Below are positions 34,922 through 46,825 of a stretch of 64,000 nt of DNA, in pieces. Source of the stretch: Bidens hawaiensis (lineage: Eukaryota > Streptophyta > Magnoliopsida > Asterales > Asteraceae); assembly GCA_021521415.1 (NCBI GenBank), contig JAIQDT010003542.1, forward strand, positions 232,707-296,706, written 5' to 3'. Position 1 is the first letter of the stretch. Each line of letters begins with the position of its first letter. Both the position numbers and the translations under genes were made by a program. The notes beneath the pieces were generated by a model, which worked only from the letters and a program-made list of their open reading frames with translations, had not been told where the DNA came from and did not search any database.

Positions 34922-35548
34922 CAGTAGAAACTCTATGAAATAATACATTTGGGACCACCAAAATTTATTAATTAAAAGAGTTATTAATTAATCGATAAAT
35001 TAATAATTATTAATTTATATATTAATTTATAGTAGAATGTTCTGACTCACACAGAAGAAAATGTAGTTGCACAGTTGTTGACTGATGAAGAAATTATTGA
35101 AAGCGTTATTGAAATTAATAAAGATGATATCGATGAAGAAGATGATGAAAGTTCTACAATGGAGCCCCCTTCGCGAAACGAAGCTATTAAAGCGGCAATC
35201 ACATTGAACAATTTCTTGTTGAGCTATGAGAAAACAACACTAAAAGTTCTTACCATGCTAAGGAAAATTAGAGACGAGATTCAAGGGGAAATTGATTTCA
35301 ACAAAAAACAAAAGACAATTGAGTCATTTTTCAAGAAACCTTCATAAATCATTCATGTAATATGTTATATATAAGGAATTATTAATTTATATTTTATATG
35401 GGGTCTAAAGAAATTATCAAAAATGTATTATCTTATAATTTTAGAGAATTATTAATTTAGCACCCTATCCCCGAGTCGGGACCAGCAAAAAATATTATCT
35501 TAGAGAGTTTATTAAATAATCGAGTATTAATTTATCGAGTTTCTACTG
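34922..35548 (+). mobile_element. pogo/Tigger-like DNA transposon, internal deletion derivative
   Basis: The ends are CAGTAGAAACTC and GAGTTTCTACTG, perfect 12-bp inverted repeats with weaker similarity continuing (AATAAT words). It is bounded by the TA dinucleotide at 34,920-34,921 and 35,549-35,550, the Tc1/mariner-pogo target. The interior keeps only the last part of the transposase. Confidence 0.88.
35045..35347 (+). pseudogene. pogo-like transposase (DDE_1/CENP-B related), C-terminal remnant
   Basis: The open frame from about 35,045 reads ENVVAQLLTDEEIIESVIEI, an acidic stretch (DDIDEEDDESS), then NEAIKAAITLNNFLLSYEKT, KVLTMLRKIRDEIQGEIDF and KKQKTIESFFKKPS with a stop at 35,345. This matches the C-terminal tail of plant Tigger-type transposases, which end with a similar KKQ..I.SFF motif. 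The HTH DNA-binding and DDE catalytic domains are deleted. The remaining exon is intact in frame. Confidence 0.75.
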
Positions 35549-35550
35549 TA

Positions 35551-36164
35551 ACAAAAGTAAATCGATTCAAAAATGCAACTATGAATGATGTATGAAAATA
35601 GCTCACTAATTAATGAATAACCAATATTAACTTCGTAAACAACCTTCGAAATTCGATACATAAAATTATTTCGATAATTTCCGAACAGAATAATATATAT
35701 ATATATATATATAAGAAGAAAGAAAGGAAAACAAAAGATAGCTTGCGATGCTTGCCTTCTCGAAGATGGGTTGCGGTATGAAAGTTATTATAGGGGCACT
35801 GTCATGATTTATTAATCCGAAGCCTGTTAGCGTTGACAAAGAAGGGAAAAAAATAATTTTTCATATTCGTTTAAGTTTGTTGAAATCGATTGCAAAACGT
35901 GTTGCTTTTATAACTCAAGGAAATATTATAATAAAAAACAATTTGCATGATAGAAAAAATCCTTAACTAGCGTTAAATATTGCGAAACTTTATGAAATTT
36001 TTAATGTAAAAGGGTTTTTGTTAGGCAGCGTCTTAGAAAATTAGAGGTCGCTAGATATGAATCGTTTTAATTGATCTGCCATAGTGATAATATAGTAGCC
36101 TCACGGGCTTAAGACTAGCTTAAAGCAAAATATTTTATTTTATTTTATTTTGAAGATTTTATTA

Positions 36165-36206
<42 letters not shown>

Positions 36207-36454
36207 TAATAATAATTATTATTATTATTGTTATTATTATTATTATTATACTAATAAGAGTAATAATAGTGGTAATAATAATAATAATAATAAAAATAAA
36301 CCATTCGAATTGACGTAAAGATTTTTCGAAGGAAATCAACTTGATTAAATACTTATTAAAATTTAATAGACGATTTGAAATTATAAGCATAAGGTGTTCA
36401 TAAAAGAAATAAATCTTAAAAAGTATGCATGATATATATATATATATATATATA
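35551..36454. other. AT-rich spacer with microsatellites
   Basis: (TA)n at 35,694-35,714, (TTTTA)n at 36,128-36,150, an (AAT)n/(TTA)n compound at 36,165-36,296, and (TA)n at 36,430-36,454. No gene was seen. Isoleucine-rich translations come from the trinucleotide repeat. Confidence 0.7.
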
Positions 36455-36490
36455 CTAGTACGGAACCTGCGCGTTGCGGCAGCGACGACA
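36455..36490 (-). mobile_element. Possible Helitron 3' terminus on the minus strand
   Basis: On the minus strand, GCTGCCGCAACGCGCAGG then TTCCGTACTAG followed by T. CTAG with an upstream GC-rich hairpin-like motif is the usual Helitron end, though the stem here is short. The matching 5' TC end to the right was not located. Confidence 0.35.
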
Positions 36491-36964
36491 ATTTATTAAC
36501 ACGCTAATCGTATTATGTTAGTTTCTTAGTTCTCTTGTGACATATCGTATTATGGGAGTTGATTCCCGTGATGATCTTGTAGTGGGCCCTACAAAGTTTA
36601 AATGTTTTTAATAAGATAATCATGCAGTATACAAACAAATGGGTCAATGAGAAGATGATTATATACTTGAGTTGCCAGATCAAGGCCTACGTTCACTTGT
36701 GAATGAGGTGGTGTCGTTGACAGGGTTGCTTGAGAGTTAGTTTGTGTATTCATTGGTTCCACAAGACCAGAGTCCTAACAAAAAGACTACATATAAGTTC
36801 ATAAACATTGCAGAAACTATAAAAATGAAACTTATGTACCATATGAGACTTGTTTAAACATGTATAATCAATTATGGTGTTCACCAAAACTTATAAGTAG
36901 CACATCGGTAATAATAATGAACCTTATGAACCCTAGTTTGTAATGATACATAATTTTGTGAGAC

Positions 36965-37235
36965 AAATTTAAGTTCAGGGTGCAAACGAGCCAAGCCTCG
37001 AGCTTGGCTCGTTTTGCCTTACGATAGCTCGACCTCGAGTTTGGCTTGTTTCAAGCTTTATTTTTATTTTTTATTTTTCAAAAGTCGAGCTCAGAACTTG
37101 AGTCATTTATTCTAATGCTCGGGCTCGGCTTTTGAGTCTTTTTTTCAAGCTCGGGCACGGCTCTTTTCTCCTTAAGAGAGCTTGGCTCGTGAGTCATTTT
37201 ATCAAGCTCGAGCTCGAAAGAACCTAACATTCACA
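36965..37235. repeat. CTCGAGCTTGGCTCG-type interspersed repeat
   Basis: Self-complementary words (AGCTCGAGCTCG, GAGCTTGGCTCG) recur about ten times, as in a common plant dispersed repeat. It is followed at 37,255-37,440 by a second block with inverted TTCGTTTGTTTAATAAACAA words and GTTCG motifs. No coding. Confidence 0.55.
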
Positions 37236-39303
37236 AAACCATTTAACATAAAGTTTGTTTACGTTCGTTTGTTTAATAAACAAACGAACATGAACATTTA
37301 TGTGTTTAGTGAATTGTGTTGGTGAGTGTTCGGTAGTGTGTTCGTAGCTTCGTTCAGTACTGTGTTCATTTATTTGTTCGTTCGTGTCCATTTATAATAT
37401 TAACAAACAAACATACACGAACACAAACAAAAAACATTCATTTGAAGTTTCAAGATTTTAGGTAAATAAGATATCTACCATACCAAAAAAAAAAAAAAAA
37501 AAAAACAATGGCAAAAGTCCTGCAAACTTAAGCTTCCAATAGCTACTTAGCTATTTGCAACAAAATATCATCTTTAAGCTAGTACAACATAAAAGGAACA
37601 ACACATCAGAGTTGACCAAGAATTACATCATGCGAACTTTGTTACCTTATCCCAATCTAATAATTTGACGAAATGGTCAAACCTGATCAAAACCCTTCAC
37701 ATATTTTATTTTCTAAATTACCCTTTATAAATTTAATCCTTTTTTGAAAAATTCCAATTATGCCCCTCATTCTACATCTCACTTTCCTACTACTTAACTT
37801 TTGATCACTTTGTAAACTTTTAGTTTTCTACCTTTGTCTCAAAAGAGAGTCAACAGAACAAAAAAAGACTAAAACAAAACACGTCACATGTATGGATTTC
37901 CCACAACTGAATGGTGTTGACCCAGTTGACATTATCTTTTTAAGCTATAATAAACGAAAGTAAAAGATCAACAAAGAGTAAAATTGGCAATTACCTCGTA
38001 GTAAAGTATTTGACTCATCAACAAGATTAACCCATGAACAATTAGATTTTCCCTCCTCTGGTACCAGCCAGTAAGGACCCTGAATTAAAGAGTTTAATCT
38101 ATCTATCAAAATAAATTATACATATTTTAAAAACAAACATGGTTGCAGGTTCCTCATTTACTAATAAGTGTGTCAGTTCGTCTTAATGGATCCATCCAAA
38201 GTGTAATATTATTTTTTGAACCATGTTATTTTGTAATAAAAAATGAATTAAGACGAAAGCAAGTATTTTGGTCAAAATGACTTATGGTGGGTCAACCAAA
38301 CCAGCAATTTTTTAAGAATTTATCAGTTTTGAAAAAAAAAATAACAATATATCTGACTTTAATACCATATACAAAACTGAACCCGGTTATCAAATGTTAA
38401 ATAGAATGAGCAACAAATCAACCAAAAAATCAGCTCTTACGAAAACATGAAACCAAACCATCAGTCCGGTTAGTTCAGTTTCAATAATAACCAAAAATCA
38501 GTGGTTTTCAAACCAAATTACATATCATGTCTTTTTATTATAAAGATTATTTGAAAATGTCATTCATTTTTTTTGAGGAATTCATGTTATGAGGAAATAT
38601 TTTACCTTTGATTGAAAAAGTTGAGATTTTTAATCAAAGAAAAAGATATATAAGTAAATTTCACCCGTATTTGGCATACTTATGGCAAAATAATTTTCAC
38701 CAAAGAAAAAAATGTGATTGTAAATTCATTATCACCAGATATGACATGATACAAATATAAAGAGCATATTTCACATACCTAAATCGAAGTTTAGGGTGTG
38801 TTTTAGCGCCTTTTTTTCCTCAATATATCCAGTGAACTTTTCTTCAAAGCATCCTACAAAAAGACCAATATAAAGCAAGTGAAAATTATTGGACCCTACA
38901 CTCTAAACTACATATATGCATTCATAAAATTTGCCTTAATTTCAATTTGGATGAATTCTAATCAACCTAACTCGAAATTACGAATTCATATTGCTTTTGA
39001 ACAATTTGAATTCGAATGGGTTCGAACACGAATACAATTTTAAAAATGTACAACCCAAATAGTCCCAAACCAACCTGACCATTTAGCCATCTATAACCCT
39101 CAAACCTCATTAACATTAAGATGCTTATGGCACCATCCATAAGCAAAAAATGAGACAAGATATTTCTATCAAATATGACCATTGAACCAAACCAGCTTTT
39201 GGTTTTTTTTTCTTTGTAAACACATTTAACCAAAAAAATAAAACAAAAAAATGTCTCATAGTGTCGATATAATTAGTAGAGGTCAAGTAAGGATGACAAA
39301 GGA

Positions 39304-39453
39304 TTGTACTATAGGTGTATGAAGTCATACTATGAAATCAAAATTAAGAGTCAACATTGAAATCGAAATTAATAGGGTTGTTAGGCTAGTTTAATAGATA
39401 AAAAAAAGTCGCAAACCTTCATAATGCGATCTCATACACCTATAGTACAATTA
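39304..39453. repeat. Inverted repeat, about 31-bp arms
   Basis: TTGTACTATAGGTGTATGAAG near 39,304 and its imperfect complement CTCATACACCTATAGTACAA near 39,434 enclose about 85 bp of AT-rich DNA. It may be a short foldback element. Confidence 0.55.
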
Positions 39454-40021
39454 CTGCATATCAATTCAGAACGGGAAGTTACCAACCATTGATTAGCAAA
39501 AATACTCCCCTACAGTCCGAATATGGGTCTGATCATTTGTCTCTGTACAAATGCCACTACCACCAACACCTATTATCTTCAATAATCACCAGATAAAGTT
39601 GTTGGGTCCAAACACCAAACTAAGAACAACAAAATCTATAGAATAATTACCATGGTAGTGAGACTCCAACAAAGATCGGCACAGCAACCAAAAGGTAGGC
39701 GTGATGAACCAAAGAAGCTAGAAATTCAAAACACATTCCATCAGAGAATTAAAACCCTAATGCAAAATATTACCCAAAGCAAAAGATCATTTGTTACCTC
39801 ATATTGTTGAGAAACAACCGCTTAAAAAAACCGTAAATTGGAGCTTCGATGACAAATAAAATCCACATATTGACCTCTGATTAGAAACAACAAGCCTCCG
39901 ATTACAAAGAAGCGATGAGCTTTTGCAAAACCCTAAATGGGAATTCACATCAGCGTGTATGAAATGGGGGACGAAACAAACGATTGGAAGCGTCGGAAAG
40001 GAATTGCAATTCGACTATTAA

Positions 40022-40678
40022 TGTAACACCATGAACTTTTCAAATTTTCAATCTTAAACTATAACAGTAAATGAATAAATAAAACGAATTGAAACTCGAG
40101 TATTCACATATCCCAATGACTTTTCAAAACCACAATATAAAGAATTGAGCCTTTGGAATCACATGTTGTATGAACTATCATAACTTGTATGTTCCCACAA
40201 AAATCAGAAATGCATAATCAAATTGAACCGAAAGTTGGGTATTCGTGTATCACCACGACTTGACTGACTTTCAGTTAAAACAAACAAATCAAAATGCCTA
40301 ATCAAATCAAACCAAAAGCTGGGTATTCGTGTGTCACCACGACTTGTCAGACTTTTAGTTAAAACATATTGTAAAACATTGAGAGTCGGAGTCACACGTC
40401 GCATGAACCATTGTGACTTGTATGACATCCTTAGGAGTGCAACCATATTCTTTTCACAAATTGAGCATGGTCACGTTTGAAAGCTTTAAGTTGTAATTCA
40501 TATGGCATTTGATGTGGTACGTTTTGGCCTAATAGGTTTCATGCCCTTTTCGAACTCTCTAGGTAAGCAGCTAGGTCCCGCATCTAATTGGGATTTATGC
40601 ATATTCCCTATCCTCAAGTTTCAATAACCTTTATGCCAAGAGTTCAAAAAACAACCACGCCCCCTTCCAGTCACTACA
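40022..40678 (-). repeat. Possible short gypsy-type LTR
   Basis: It runs TGTAACACCATGAAC to CAGTCACTACA. Read on the minus strand it is TGTAGTGACTGG to GGTGTTACA, the usual style of gypsy LTR ends. It abuts the T1 LTR directly. The five bases on the two sides (ATTAA and TGTGA) do not match, so it is not a clean solo LTR. It contains an 82-bp direct duplication (40,204-40,285 and 40,286-40,365). Confidence 0.4.
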
Positions 40679-43659
40679 TGTGACATTTGAGCCAAAACCA
40701 GATACACCTCAGTACGTATTTACCGATTAAGCAAATAAACGCTTATTACGTAACGATAGAACGATTAATCGAACGGGTCTCGTTATGACCCAGATATCCC
40801 GGGGGAAGGGCATCTATAAGTGATATACGTTTAATATAAGCCAAAATATTAATATTATGGCCTTAGTTCGATAGCAAACAAGTTAAACTAAAACCTGCTC
40901 GTTTAACTACCCGCTATAGATTTAAACGCGAAAGATAGTTACAAACAAGTATTGTATCATCCGTTAAGCCCAAAAAGACTTACCAAACACTTATGCGAAA
41001 TGTTTTAAGCAATCTGTGAAAATATTTTCGAATTTCATAAACATATACTATGTTTTTATAAATTTATACAAAAATAGCCGAAAAACACTCGTTTTCGCAC
41101 TGTTTGTTGTACCTGATATATTTTTCAAGCCAAAAACTGAACCTGAAATAAATTTGGACTCGGAATTTCACGTACGGGTATTAAAATTGAGAAGTTGGGC
41201 CAAAATGGGTCAAAGGAGGCCCATTAATGCTCCCGCCGCAAAGGGGTTTTACCCCCCCCCCCCCCATTAAGGCTTCCTCTTATTAATTAATTTATAGTAG
41301 ATATTTAACATCAAATTTAACATAATTCTAGAAATTTCTCAATGTTCTTCAACTAAACTTTAAAGAAAATCAAGGTGATTTTATCATTTTCATCATTTTT
41401 AACTTGTTTTAATTATGTTTAATATCATATAAATATAGTTTAATTGCTAAAAATCATTCCTAACTATGCAAAAATCCTATAAATGGTCTAAAAATATGTG
41501 TTGATCATACAAATGGTTAGAAACCTTGTTTGATAGTTTTTTTTTGCCATAAACACGAATTATAGGGTTTAAACGGCGTTTTTACGGTTCAAAAGTTCGG
41601 CTTAATACCCTAGCCGAAACCCTAAGTTAAGAGGCTATCATGTTGATGAAACTTGCTTGGTTTTTGATACAGGACCTGTAACTTGCTTTCATAGAAGTAC
41701 AAGAACCTGAAAATTTGATTAGAAGGGCAAAAACGAACCAAAAACCACTAAGGAAATACCGAATCACTCGATTACGGGCTGTTTAAGATTCGATTATGAT
41801 GCGCATAGTTTTAGGTCATGAAATTTTGCAGGGACATCAGGGACCATATCATTGAGTCATTGTTCAAATTTGGTAATTTTTCAATCATCCAAGAATATTT
41901 GGCGAATTTATTACTAAATTGGTACGTTTAATTGGGAAAAATAGTTAAAATGCTTAAAAAATTATGAAATTTTGTGGAGAACTTAGATTTGGTATATTAT
42001 GATCATATATTGGGGTCATTGGAAAACCCTAAGTATATTTTGTGCATTTGTATTTAATTAAATTTTCATAGTCGTGTTTGGCTCGGAAATGATATTTGGC
42101 AAGATTGTTAGAGTTTGGGATTTTTCCAGGTTATTGTGGGATATATTTTGGCCACTCAGAAATTTTGGCGGATTTTTCAGAAATCGTTTGGTATAAACGA
42201 ATGATTTTCAGGCTAAATATAGCAAATAAAATGAGTTTTTATAAATTAATAAATCAGTAAATAATTCCAGAAATATTTTTATTAAAATCTAAAAATTTTA
42301 ATTCATAAATGACTAAATTTTCATAATTTAATGATTTACGGATAATTAATTATGCTAATTTAAAGATTAAACAAATTCGATTTTGATAAAAAACGACGAG
42401 TTCGTGATTAACGAACATGATGGAATATCAAAACAAGAGTGATCAGAAATTATATTTTTGGATTAGTTAAGTAAAAACAAACTTTTTATGAAAAATCCGG
42501 ACAATTTGAATAGATTGTGCGCGTTTTTCTCCAAAACGAAACTGAATAAACTGAAACGAGCCCTTTAGCGAATCCAGACCCCTAAATTGTGGTATTCCTT
42601 TATAAATTAATCATTTTATCGACCAACACATTCACCCAAGCGTACATCCCCATAACTGTTTTCTTAATGCATAAACGAACAACTTGGCCCAGCTGGGAAA
42701 ACGGGGAAACTGAGCCAAGTTCGGTTTTAAGTATTAGACATTGATCAACACCACAATCTAAGCCTATTGATACTTTCTGGGTGCAACAGCTATACCCATA
42801 TTAGTTATATAGCCTAGTTTAGTATGAGGATTATAATAATATTAAAATTTAATATTATTATAATATTAATTATAGGGACTAGTGATAGCTAGTTGAACCA
42901 GCAACGAGCTGACATTGTACCAGACCTCTACTAAACAGTGAGTTTCATAACCCCTCTCTTTAAACAGTTTTACAAACTTTTAAGGTGAAAAGTATGTTTG
43001 ATTACATATACATATCTGAAACTTGTAATGATGTGAATTATCTAAGTGCTAACACACGAAAGTCCCTACCAACACAGTTATTAACACACGAAAGTCCCTA
43101 TTGGTTTGACAAACCTAACGGAATCGGCCTGGTTTCCGTGTCACATAGCGCCGTTTGCAACCATACTTATACAAACAGGCTATGTAGTATTAGACATAGC
43201 TACCGGGGCATGTTGTTGGCGGAAAAGGAGACACAGTGGTTAATTGGGCGTGGGAAATGGATGCACGCAGCACAAACAGTCAAGGCTTCAATGTAGCTTA
43301 GAATAATTACATCATTTACATATATACATACATACATACTTATATCATAATTACAAGTGTTACCTGTGATTACTCACAACTGTTTTCTAGAAACGCGTGA
43401 AACTCACCAACTCTATTAGTTGACCCATTTTAATCGTGCTTTTCAGGTATGGTACCAAAGTTGGAATAATATGATGACGTGCTACCTGTTGTGGAACGTG
43501 CTCGATGCTAAGGAAATAGATGCAACTTATTAGTAAGGAGTGGGACAGTTAATATATAATTTTGTTTGTATTCTTTATTTATAACAATGTGGTTGATACC
43601 AGAGGTGTTTGTTACATTCCCGTTTTACGCTTCCGCATTATGCTAGTCGGGGTGTGACA
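40679..43659 (+). repeat. 5' LTR of gypsy copy B (T1)
   Basis: It starts TGTGACATTTG where similarity with LTR A begins, and ends GGGGTGTGACA directly before the primer site. Length is 2,981 bp. It carries a C-run at 41,252-41,265 at the place where LTR A has its G-run on the opposite strand, and the AATATTAAAATTTAATATT palindrome at 42,830-42,870. No protein is encoded. Confidence 0.8.
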
Positions 43660-43900
43660 GAAGTTGGTATCCGAGCCATTGGTGATAAAGGATCAGGTTA
43701 TCCCTTAGGGTACCTAAAATATAACCGTAGCCTCGATTAACTCCTTACTGATGGATGCCGGGATAAACTTGTAGGGCAAGTTAGTTATTATGGTCCAAAA
43801 CATAATAACAGATTGGCTTGTATGAGGGAATTCAGGGAGAAGTCGTGGAATGTACGGGTAGGTAAAAATGGTAACATATGTGTATAAATGGTAATGTTAA

Positions 43901-43970
<70 letters not shown>

Positions 43971-44232
43971 CACATACGTGCTTATCTAGGATAAGGTGTA
44001 CGAATACGTGTACACACTGTACTATTGATAACAATAAGTTCTTATTATAATGAATATTATATTCGATTACAATCGTTATTAATTCTTATTATAATTAAAA
44101 TTAATTTTTAATAAAACTAATATTTTATTTTGTTATAATTAATATTAAATTTAGTCTAATTATTTAACCTCCCCAACACTAATTAACACTAATAATAAAT
44201 ATTATTCTTATAACTAACCATTGTTCAGAGAT
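43660..44232 (+). other. Primer binding site and leader of gypsy copy B
   Basis: TTGGTATCCGAGCC at 43,664-43,677 is the initiator-Met tRNA type primer site with one or two changes. The leader contains (TA)n at 43,905-43,968. No gene precedes the ATG at 44,233. Confidence 0.8.
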
Positions 44233-44967
44233 ATGGCATGAAATAACGACTATCTACCGGAAGAGGGACTGGTGATATCCATTGAGGAGGAGGACCCAGA
44301 AGAGGATCCGGAAGAGGACCCGTAAGAAGACCTGGAGGAGGATGAGGAAGAGGTTGAGGAGGAAGTAGTTTGTAAAGAGCTAACCGGAAACGAGCCTGAC
44401 CTGTCCGTCTACAGGTGCGATAGTTACCCACCTAGGTCACAACGCGGAGGCCAGAATGAAGTTACCAGTTCGTATCATTCACCCACTAGGGTAGCTAGAT
44501 TGCCTACTCCACCTATCCACCTGTCCCTGATGACATCAATCACACAACGAGTCCGACAGACTGCTCGTATTAGGGTAACCCCGATTGACCCTACCTCAGT
44601 CCCACTTAGATCTACTTACCATCGGGGAGAGCCTTCACGCCCTACGACAGGCACTATACCCTCCCATTCATTGAGCATACTTACCTCTAACCCTGACCTC
44701 CCAAACTTAGAAAACAAATCTTGGATGGTTGTACTGACCGACCGTGTGATAGACCACTCGATAGCCATAGCTAACATTAACCAGGGAAGGACAGACGTGA
44801 CCTAGTGCTTATTGACACTACTACAGATAGTACTGAGCTTACAGCAGTCAGATGCCCACCATCGCTGGTGTTTGGATAGGATGACAGTCCGACTGTGAAG
44901 CTGTTACTAGGTGATTACGGTGTTGTTATTTTTATGTTTATGGTTAGTACATCGTTTGTATAAATAG
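44233..44967 (+). pseudogene. Extra ORF upstream of gag in gypsy T1, copy B
   Basis: One reading frame of 245 codons runs from ATG 44,233 to TAG 44,965-44,967 without any frameshift. It is interrupted by five in-frame stops (first at codon 3). It shares with copy A the acidic N-terminus (SIEEEDPEEDPEEDP), a middle region (VRQTARIRVTPIDPTSVPLR), the motif VLTDRVIDHSIAIANINQGR, and a final hydrophobic stretch VITVLLFLCLWLVHRLYK at the identical stop. That the frame survives although stops have accumulated indicates it was coding when the family was active. Function unknown. Confidence 0.62.
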
Positions 44968-45312
44968 ATAAAGTATGTTAATAATCTGTGTACGTAGTCT
45001 TTTGGCACTCCATATATGTATATAGTAGTATATGATGCTGACATGGAGCATGATTTTGATGTATTATTACAAGCACTGGCCCTTACAGGGTTAAGTCTAT
45101 CCGTCACTTATTGACAGATACTGATATATACATGCAAGCACTGGTCTTTATCAGGCTAAGTCTATGTACCTTTTGCTATCAATGTACAGAACAGTTTGTG
45201 ATATACCGGTGTGTTGTTTGATTTACGTGTGCAACCTTGTTGTGATTCTTATTACAGTGTGGTATATACTGGAATTAGTATTAATTGGCTTATATTTGAT
45301 TATCATTATAGA
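44968..45312 (+). other. Conserved non-coding gap between upstream ORF and gag, copy B
   Basis: Two copies of CAAGCACTGG with CCCTTACAGGGTTAAGTCTA or TCTTTATCAGGCTAAGTCTA lie about 75 bp apart. Similar pairs occur in copy A at 26,220-26,320. It may be an intron, leader structure or ribosome re-entry region. Confidence 0.55.
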
Positions 45313-46825
45313 ATGACCCCAAAGAAAGCAAATCCTATGACTGAGGCAGAAATAGCCGAGATGATTGCTCGGCAAATGAAGGCAGTGATCCCACTTATTG
45401 TAACACAACTAACTGCCGGTGTAAATGCAAATATACAAACAAACCAACAACCAATCAATAATCTCCCCCAACCAACACTGAAAATGTCACAAAAAATATT
45501 CCCCCACCTAATATAAATACTACTCCCATTGCAAACAATCCCCCACCAGAAACAAACACTATCAACAATAATGAACCCCTATAAATACGAACACCGTGGG
45601 AAACAATAATCCTCCACCGAACCCAAACAATAGCAATAACAACCCTAATCCCCCTCGAAGAGAATATTCAATAAAAAACTTCATGGCCTGTAAACTGATT
45701 GACTTCAAGGGCACCGAAGGGCCAAACGGGTTGATTAAATGGATTGAAAAGACCGAATTTGTCATCAACATCAGTAATTGTCCACCCGAGAGCATTGTCA
45801 AGTACGTTTCCTCTTCGTTTACTAATCACACCTTAATGTGGTGGAATATTACAGTACAAATAAAAGGGCAAGATACGGTTAATCACATGACTTGGGCTGA
45901 ACTTAAAACATTGATGCTAGAACATTTCTGCCCAAAGAACGAAATTCAAAGGTTAGAGCATGAACTCTGGAGCCTAGAAATGAAAGGAGCGGATCATCTG
46001 GGGTACACAAACCGCTTCAATGAACTAGCTTGCCTGGTACCTTGGTTAGTAAATTCTGAAGATAAACACATTGAACGTTATATTTGGAGTTTAGCCCCAG
46101 AAGTGAGGAGTTTGGTGAACTCTATGGGTCACACATCGTTTGAAAATGTCGTGACTCAGGCCGGCATTGTGACTTTTTATTTGGTAAGAAGTGGTGTATT
46201 GAGAGAGGCCGGAGAATCAGTGAGTATGAAACGAACTCACTATGGGACAAGATCACAAGGAAGGCAATCAAGCAAACGTTCACGCCCGACAATAAGAAAT
46301 TATTCTATAAACAGTTCAGATACAAAGCAAGACAGGTACAAGGGACCCTTGCCAAAGTACGATAAATGTAATTACCATCATGTGGGAGAATGCAGACTGC
46401 CGGTATGTCAAAAATGTGGTAGAACTGGGCATTATGCCCCAAATTGCAGAACAGGTGCAGAAATTGTGAACCGACCAACCCAAGCAACTCAACCTCGTCG
46501 TCCACAACCACCTAAACCTCAACCAATCCGCCAACAACCTATCCAACAAACCTCAGCCGCAACAACTTGCCATGCCTGCTATGAGTATGGCATTACAGAG
46601 CATATTAGAGGAAACTGCCCCAAGCTGAATCAAGCAGCGGTTGCTAGACAAAACCAAGCATCGACATCGAATGCGCCTAGAGGACGCGCGTTTGTTATCG
46701 GGTCCGGAGAAGCACGACAGGACCCGAACGTGGTGATAGGTACATTTATAGTCTCTGATCAATATGCTTCTGTATTATTTGACACGGGTGACACAGGTAC
46801 ATTCATATCTCCTAGCTATTCTCCT
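45313..46825 (+). pseudogene. Gypsy copy B (T1): gag with truncated protease
   Basis: It starts MTPKKANPMTEAEIAEMIAR. A frameshift near 45,510 in the Asn/Pro-rich region leads into a 410-codon open stretch (45,596-46,825) with the gag core (NFMACKLIDFKGTEGPNGLI, LMWWNITVQIKGQ) and knuckles CQKCGRTGHYAPNC (near 46,405) and CHACYEYGITEHIRGNC (near 46,570). It then reads the protease active site LFDTGDTGTFIS. After that the rest of protease is deleted and the reading frame runs to a TGA at 46,826. Not functional as a precursor for replication. Confidence 0.9.

Larger units (their letters stand above)
36599..39868 (-). pseudogene. Cluster of exon-like fragments of an unknown gene
   Basis: Splice-bounded open stretches on the minus strand: 39,798-39,868 (MWILFVIEAPIYGFFKRLFL, donor GTAACA); 39,651-39,717 (hydrophobic, LVHHAYLLVAVPIFVGVSLP in one frame, donor GTAATT); 38,779-38,853 (CFEEKFTGYIEEKKALKHTL); 37,995-38,079 (GPYWLVPEEGKSNCSWVNLV, donor GTAATT); 36,599-36,774 (DSGLVEPMNTQTNSQATLST). 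Phases do not all join, so this is a decayed gene or fragments captured by a Helitron whose end may be at 36,455. The protein family was not recognised. Confidence 0.33.

Noticed and set aside
36145..36390. 81-codon minus frame, isoleucine-rich, membrane-like
   Set aside because: Produced by the (AAT)n trinucleotide repeat.
37480..37506. Poly-A tail of a LINE or retrogene
   Set aside because: No upstream reverse transcriptase, endonuclease or processed gene, and no target duplication seen.
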